A DNA stretch of 64,000 bases from [Clostridium] saccharolyticum WM1 (GTDB lineage Bacteria; Bacillota; Clostridia; Lachnospirales; Lachnospiraceae), in contig NC_014376.1 in NCBI RefSeq assembly GCF_000144625.1, positions 434,001-498,000 of the forward strand. Reading direction: 5' to 3'. A program made the position numbers and the translations under genes. This document shows, piece after piece, positions 60,712 to 64,000 of this stretch (positions are counted from its first letter, which is position 1; each line of letters starts with the position of its first letter). The notes under the pieces were generated by a model. It was not told the DNA's origin. It did no database searches and saw only the letters and a list, made by a program, of their open reading frames with translations.

Positions 60712-62031
60712 ATGTCAAAAAAACTGAAAGTTGTAACAATTGGCGGGGGATCCAGCTATACACCGGAATTAGTGGAGGGATTTATAAAAAGATACCATGA
60801 ATTTCCCATTAATGAATTATGGTTAGTGGATATCGAAGAGGGCAGACACAAGTTAGAGATTGTGGGAGCATTGGCGAAACGCATGGTAAAGGCAGCAGGA
60901 ATTGATTGCCAGGTATACTTAACTTTGGACCGGCGGGAAGCCTTAAAAGACGCGGATTTTGTAACCACTCAGCTGCGGGTTGGATTATTGGATGCACGCA
61001 TTCTGGATGAACGCATTCCATTAAGCCATGGGTTAATTGGTCAGGAAACCAACGGTGCAGGAGGTATTTTTAAAGCATTGCGAACCATTCCGGTAATTTT
61101 GAACATTGTCGATGAAATGAAAGAACTGTGTCCCAATGCCTGGCTGATCAACTTTACAAATCCTTCCGGTATGATTACTGAGGCTGTTTTAAGATATGGA
61201 AATTGGAACAAGGTGGTTGGTTTATGTAACATTCCGGTTAATGCTGTTTATGAAGAAGCTGCAATTCTTGATGAAGATCCATCGGACCTGTTCTTCCAGT
61301 TTGCGGGTATTAACCATCTCCACTGGCACACTGTATTTGATAAAAAAGGGGTTGACCGGACCGATGAACTCATTAAAAAGATGTATGGAAGCGGAGAAAC
61401 AAATTCCATTGTTGCAAATATCAAGGATAACCGGTTGATTTTTGAGCAGGTAGAGAATCTGCATATGGTTCCATGCCCCTATCATAATTATTATTACTAT
61501 ACGGATAAAATGCTTGCGGAGGAATTGGAAGATTTTAAAAACAATGGAACCCGTGGGGAAAAGGTTAAAGGAATTGAAGCGGAATTGTATGAATTATATA
61601 AAGATCCGGATTTAAATGATAAGCCTAAACAGTTAGAAAAACGGGGCGGAGCCAGATACAGTGATGCTGCTTGTGAAACAATTACTTCGATCTATAATGA
61701 TAAAAGGACTACCATGGCCGTCAGTACCAGAAATAACGGTACGATTACGGATTTGCCTGATGATTGTGCGGTTGAAGTTACTTGTACTTTAACAGGAAAA
61801 GGACCGGTTCCTTATCATTTCGGAAGCTTTAAGCCTCAGGAAAGAGGATTGCTGCAATTAATGAAATCCATGGAGGAATTGACCATTGAAGCGGCTGTTA
61901 CAGGGGATCGGGGCACATTGCTGCAGGCCTTTATGATGAACCCTCTGATTACCAGCGGAGATGTAGCAAAACAGGTAATGGAGGAATTATTGGAAGCACA
62001 TAAAAAATATCTTCCAAATTTCTTTCAATAG
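60712..62031 (+). CDS. GH4 6-phospho-beta-glycosidase (ChbF/LicH-like)
   Basis: A 439-residue NAD- and Mn-dependent glycosidase of family GH4. It opens KVVTIGGGSSYTPELVEGF (NAD binding), and carries the metal ligands Cys172 (GLCNIP) and His202 (GINHLHW). GH4 enzymes of this branch split 6-phospho-beta-glucosides, and ChbF uses chitobiose 6-phosphate. It follows the permease by 17 bp behind AAGGAGGGAGG and acts on the imported phosphorylated sugar. Confidence 0.94.
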   Translation: MSKKLKVVTIGGGSSYTPELVEGFIKRYHEFPINELWLVDIEEGRHKLEIVGALAKRMVKAAGIDCQVYLTLDRREALKDADFVTTQLRVGLLDARILDERIPLSHGLIGQETNGAGGIFKALRTIPVILNIVDEMKELCPNAWLINFTNPSGMITEAVLRYGNWNKVVGLCNIPVNAVYEEAAILDEDPSDLFFQFAGINHLHWHTVFDKKGVDRTDELIKKMYGSGETNSIVANIKDNRLIFEQVENLHMVPCPYHNYYYYTDKMLAEELEDFKNNGTRGEKVKGIEAELYELYKDPDLNDKPKQLEKRGGARYSDAACETITSIYNDKRTTMAVSTRNNGTITDLPDDCAVEVTCTLTGKGPVPYHFGSFKPQERGLLQLMKSMEELTIEAAVTGDRGTLLQAFMMNPLITSGDVAKQVMEELLEAHKKYLPNFFQ

Positions 62032-62072
62032 GTGAAAGCATTCTTTTATTTGAGGAAGGGGGATAAATCTTC

Positions 62073-62909
62073 TTGATTAACAAAACAGGGAAAGGGACAA
62101 TCATTGTACTGCTCATAGGGGCATTGTTTTTGTCAGGCTGTACGGTAAACCAGGCCAACTGTCAATCTAAAAAAGAGATGGAAAGCAGTATTTCTTTGAA
62201 AGACCCGGAAAAGAAAGAAACAGCCATGGAACTGGTCTCCAGTGCGGAAAATTCATCTCTGGATTGGAAAGCCCAATACAGCTATATAGAAGATATTCAT
62301 GATGGGCGGGGGTATACCGCCGGAATCATCGGTTTTTGTTCCGGGACCGGAGATATGCTGCAATTAGTAAGGGACTATACAGAAGCCGAACCAGAGAATC
62401 TGTTAGGGAAATACATAGAGGCTCTTGAAAAGGTAAACGGCACGGATTCCCATGAAGGATTAGGGGAAGCTTTTGAAAATGACTGGAAGGCGGCCAGTGA
62501 AGATATGGGATTTCAAAATGCCCAGAATAAAATCCGGGATGATATGTATTTTAATCCGTCTGTGGACCAGGCACTGAACGATGGATTATCCGTTTTAGGC
62601 CAGTTTATTTACTATGATGCCATAGTAATGCATGGCCCCGGAGATGGATCTGTCCCTTATGAAGAAAGCTTTCCGGGCATAAGGGAGGCCGCAGGAAAGA
62701 AAGCGAAGCCTCCGGCGGCTGGAGGAGATGAAACAGAGTATCTGACGGCGTTTCTTGATGAAAGAGATAAGGTGATGGGACTGGAAGATGCTCATGAAGA
62801 CTTAAGCAGAACGATTGCTCAGCGGAAATTTTTAAAAGAAAAGAATTTCTCATTAACAAAACCTCTTGAGTGGGAAATGTATGGAGATCCCTTCAGAATC
62901 GATAAATAA
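62073..62909 (+). CDS. GH46 chitosanase lipoprotein
   Basis: A 278-residue exported enzyme. The lipobox LFLSGC (Cys23) marks a lipoprotein. The GH46 core is clear: ELVSSAENSSLDWKAQYSYI then EDIHDGRGYTAGIIGFCSG, and TGDMLQLV. The catalytic acid Glu59 and base Asp77 are 18 residues apart, as are Glu22 and Asp40 of the Streptomyces N174 enzyme. It would cut chitosan (poly-glucosamine) at the cell surface. The start is TTG at 62073, 10 nt after AGGAAGGGGG; no ATG start is available. It ends the PTS-GH4 operon, so the products probably feed that permease. Confidence 0.88.
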   Translation: MINKTGKGTIIVLLIGALFLSGCTVNQANCQSKKEMESSISLKDPEKKETAMELVSSAENSSLDWKAQYSYIEDIHDGRGYTAGIIGFCSGTGDMLQLVRDYTEAEPENLLGKYIEALEKVNGTDSHEGLGEAFENDWKAASEDMGFQNAQNKIRDDMYFNPSVDQALNDGLSVLGQFIYYDAIVMHGPGDGSVPYEESFPGIREAAGKKAKPPAAGGDETEYLTAFLDERDKVMGLEDAHEDLSRTIAQRKFLKEKNFSLTKPLEWEMYGDPFRIDK

Positions 62910-62940
62910 GATGGTACCCGCAGCATAAAACACCTATTCA

Positions 62941-62988
62941 TAGAAAGGCAGCAGCTTTTAGATAATCTGGAGCTGCTGTCTTTTCTAT
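62941..62988. terminator. Bidirectional terminator between convergent genes
   Basis: A 10-bp stem (GGCAGCAGCT with AGCTGCTGTC) is extended by ATAGAAA on the left and TTTTCTAT on the right, giving T-rich tails on both strands. It serves the chitosanase gene and the minus-strand gene. Confidence 0.9.
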
Positions 62989-63004
62989 GGAAACGGATCC
63001 TGTT

Positions 63005-64000
63005 CTATTGCCCTATCATGATCCGGATGATCTCCTTATTGGTTTCCCTCATCCCTTCTTTCCCCAATCTGCCTACGTTTCGAATGGTGGCTTCCACTCC
63101 TTTTGTAACGATTCCGTCTCCGTCCATAAATTGTTGTCCCTGAACGTACATGTTATAGCCCAGTATACCGGCTTCTATGGATGAGGCGATTTTTGCCGCA
63201 CAGGAGGATTTGGCACCATCGCAGACAATGCCGGATACAATCGCAAGGGCATTGACAATGGTATGGATGACTTCTTCATATCCCCCTCCGCAAAGATAGG
63301 CGATCCCGGCGCCTGCACCGGCCCCTGCATTGACTGCTCCGCAGTAGGCGGATAATCTGCCGATGGGGGTTTTCTGGTGAATGGCGGCCAGGTTGGATAA
63401 GGCTAAGGCCCGGTACATTTTTTCATCGCTGACTTGTAAGGCTTTTGCATATACGATGACAGGCACGGAAACGGTAATCCCCTGATTTCCGCTTCCTGAA
63501 TTGATAACTACAGGCAGGCTGCATCCGTTCATTCTGGCGTCAGAGCCAGCCGCTGCCATGGCCCTCGCCTTTATGGACAGATCATTCCCGGAATTTTTTA
63601 AGAGCACCTTGCCAATATTGGCCCCATAGCTTTCCTTAAGCCCTTCTTCGGCAATGGCCCAGTTATAACGGATCTGGCGGTCCAGGATCTCCCGGATGTG
63701 GTCGATGTCCACGGTGTTGATGAAGTCCCAGATATCCTCCATATTCAGCAGGCTCCGGTCGGTGGGAGTCTCTTCGTTTAAAGCATCCATCTGCTGGATT
63801 ATGGTTCCGTCTTTTTCAATGTGAACAATGTTTGTGTGATAACCGGCAATGCGCACCCTGCTGTAGGAATCGCCTTTATACAGAGTCATCAGGATGTCAA
63901 AACTGATGCCGCTGTCTAAATGTTCCACCGTGACCGTCCTTTCGTCCAAAAAGGTTCTCATTGCCATAATCTGCTCCGGCGTGGCCCCTGCAAGCACCTC
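63005..64000 (-). CDS. UPF0597 / L-cysteine desulfidase family protein (5' end outside window)
   Basis: A minus-strand gene whose frame is open to the window edge (EVLAGATPEQ before the first possible start), so about 100 residues of the N-terminus are missing. The visible 330 residues have the serine dehydratase alpha-like signature: GSDARMNGCSLPVVINSGSGNQG, RLSAYCGAVNAGAGAGAG and GIVCDGAKSSCAAK, whose cysteines are expected to hold an iron-sulfur cluster. Family members degrade L-cysteine to pyruvate, ammonia and sulfide (CyuA/CdsB) or are uncharacterised. Confidence 0.9.
   Translation of the reverse strand, partial: EVLAGATPEQIMAMRTFLDERTVTVEHLDSGISFDILMTLYKGDSYSRVRIAGYHTNIVHIEKDGTIIQQMDALNEETPTDRSLLNMEDIWDFINTVDIDHIREILDRQIRYNWAIAEEGLKESYGANIGKVLLKNSGNDLSIKARAMAAAGSDARMNGCSLPVVINSGSGNQGITVSVPVIVYAKALQVSDEKMYRALALSNLAAIHQKTPIGRLSAYCGAVNAGAGAGAGIAYLCGGGYEEVIHTIVNALAIVSGIVCDGAKSSCAAKIASSIEAGILGYNMYVQGQQFMDGDGIVTKGVEATIRNVGRLGKEGMRETNKEIIRIMIGQ

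Overview
The window looks like chromosome of a Gram-positive anaerobe of the Clostridia, most likely a Lachnospiraceae member of the Lacrimispora/Clostridium saccharolyticum type. This is inference from gene order (rpmG-secE-nusG-rplKA-rplJL; rho-rpmE-DUF1385-prmC-prfA), strong AGGAGG ribosome binding sites, moderate GC, the L10 leader, and surface proteins with cell-wall-binding repeats and ATPSEA-type segments. No rRNA, tRNA, CRISPR array, transposase or integrase was recognised.

Layout. 0-1.2 kb: end of comF and a GNAT acetyltransferase. 1.3-6.5 kb: a MerR-methyltransferase fusion gene and a dTDP-sugar operon (rfbA, rfbB, rfbD, AraC regulator). Each is preceded by a promoter with a 19-bp spacer carrying almost the same dyad, so the MerR protein probably controls both. 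6.7-11.1 kb: sugar ABC importer (lipoprotein plus two permeases, no ATPase) and a ManD-type dehydratase. 11.3-15.1 kb: translation/secretion genes with an L10 leader, two mimics of the L1 rRNA site, and copies of a recurrent intergenic hairpin element. 15.1-16.5 kb: cold-shock gene with a structured 5' leader, and a polysaccharide deacetylase. 16.5-17.9 kb: gene-poor, with a decayed gene.

17.9-48 kb is a surface-protein island of six secreted proteins, about 9,600 residues in total. Three large proteins carry choline-binding-type wall repeats (one with Listeria-Bacteroides repeats including five 426-bp tandem units, one with GLUG and Big-like repeats). The others are a secreted transglutaminase-like protein, a 4,700-residue SpaA/Cna-B multidomain protein ending in an IPKTGD sorting signal, and a co-transcribed membrane-tethered partner. 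Small genes, including a ribbon-helix-helix regulator, lie between them.

48.2-56.1 kb is housekeeping: Gfo/Idh/MocA oxidoreductase, rarA, rho, rpmE, DUF1385 protein, prmC, prfA. 56.4-62.9 kb is a probable chitosan-oligosaccharide locus: LicR-like PRD activator, lactose/cellobiose-family PTS EIIA/EIIB/EIIC, GH4 phosphoglycosidase and a GH46 chitosanase lipoprotein. The window ends in a reverse-strand UPF0597/L-cysteine desulfidase-family gene that runs off the edge.

The signals I consider most worth following are the roughly 85-nt two-hairpin element found four times just after stop codons inside operons, the paired MerR-type promoters, the two L1 sites, and the giant adhesin with its neighbours.
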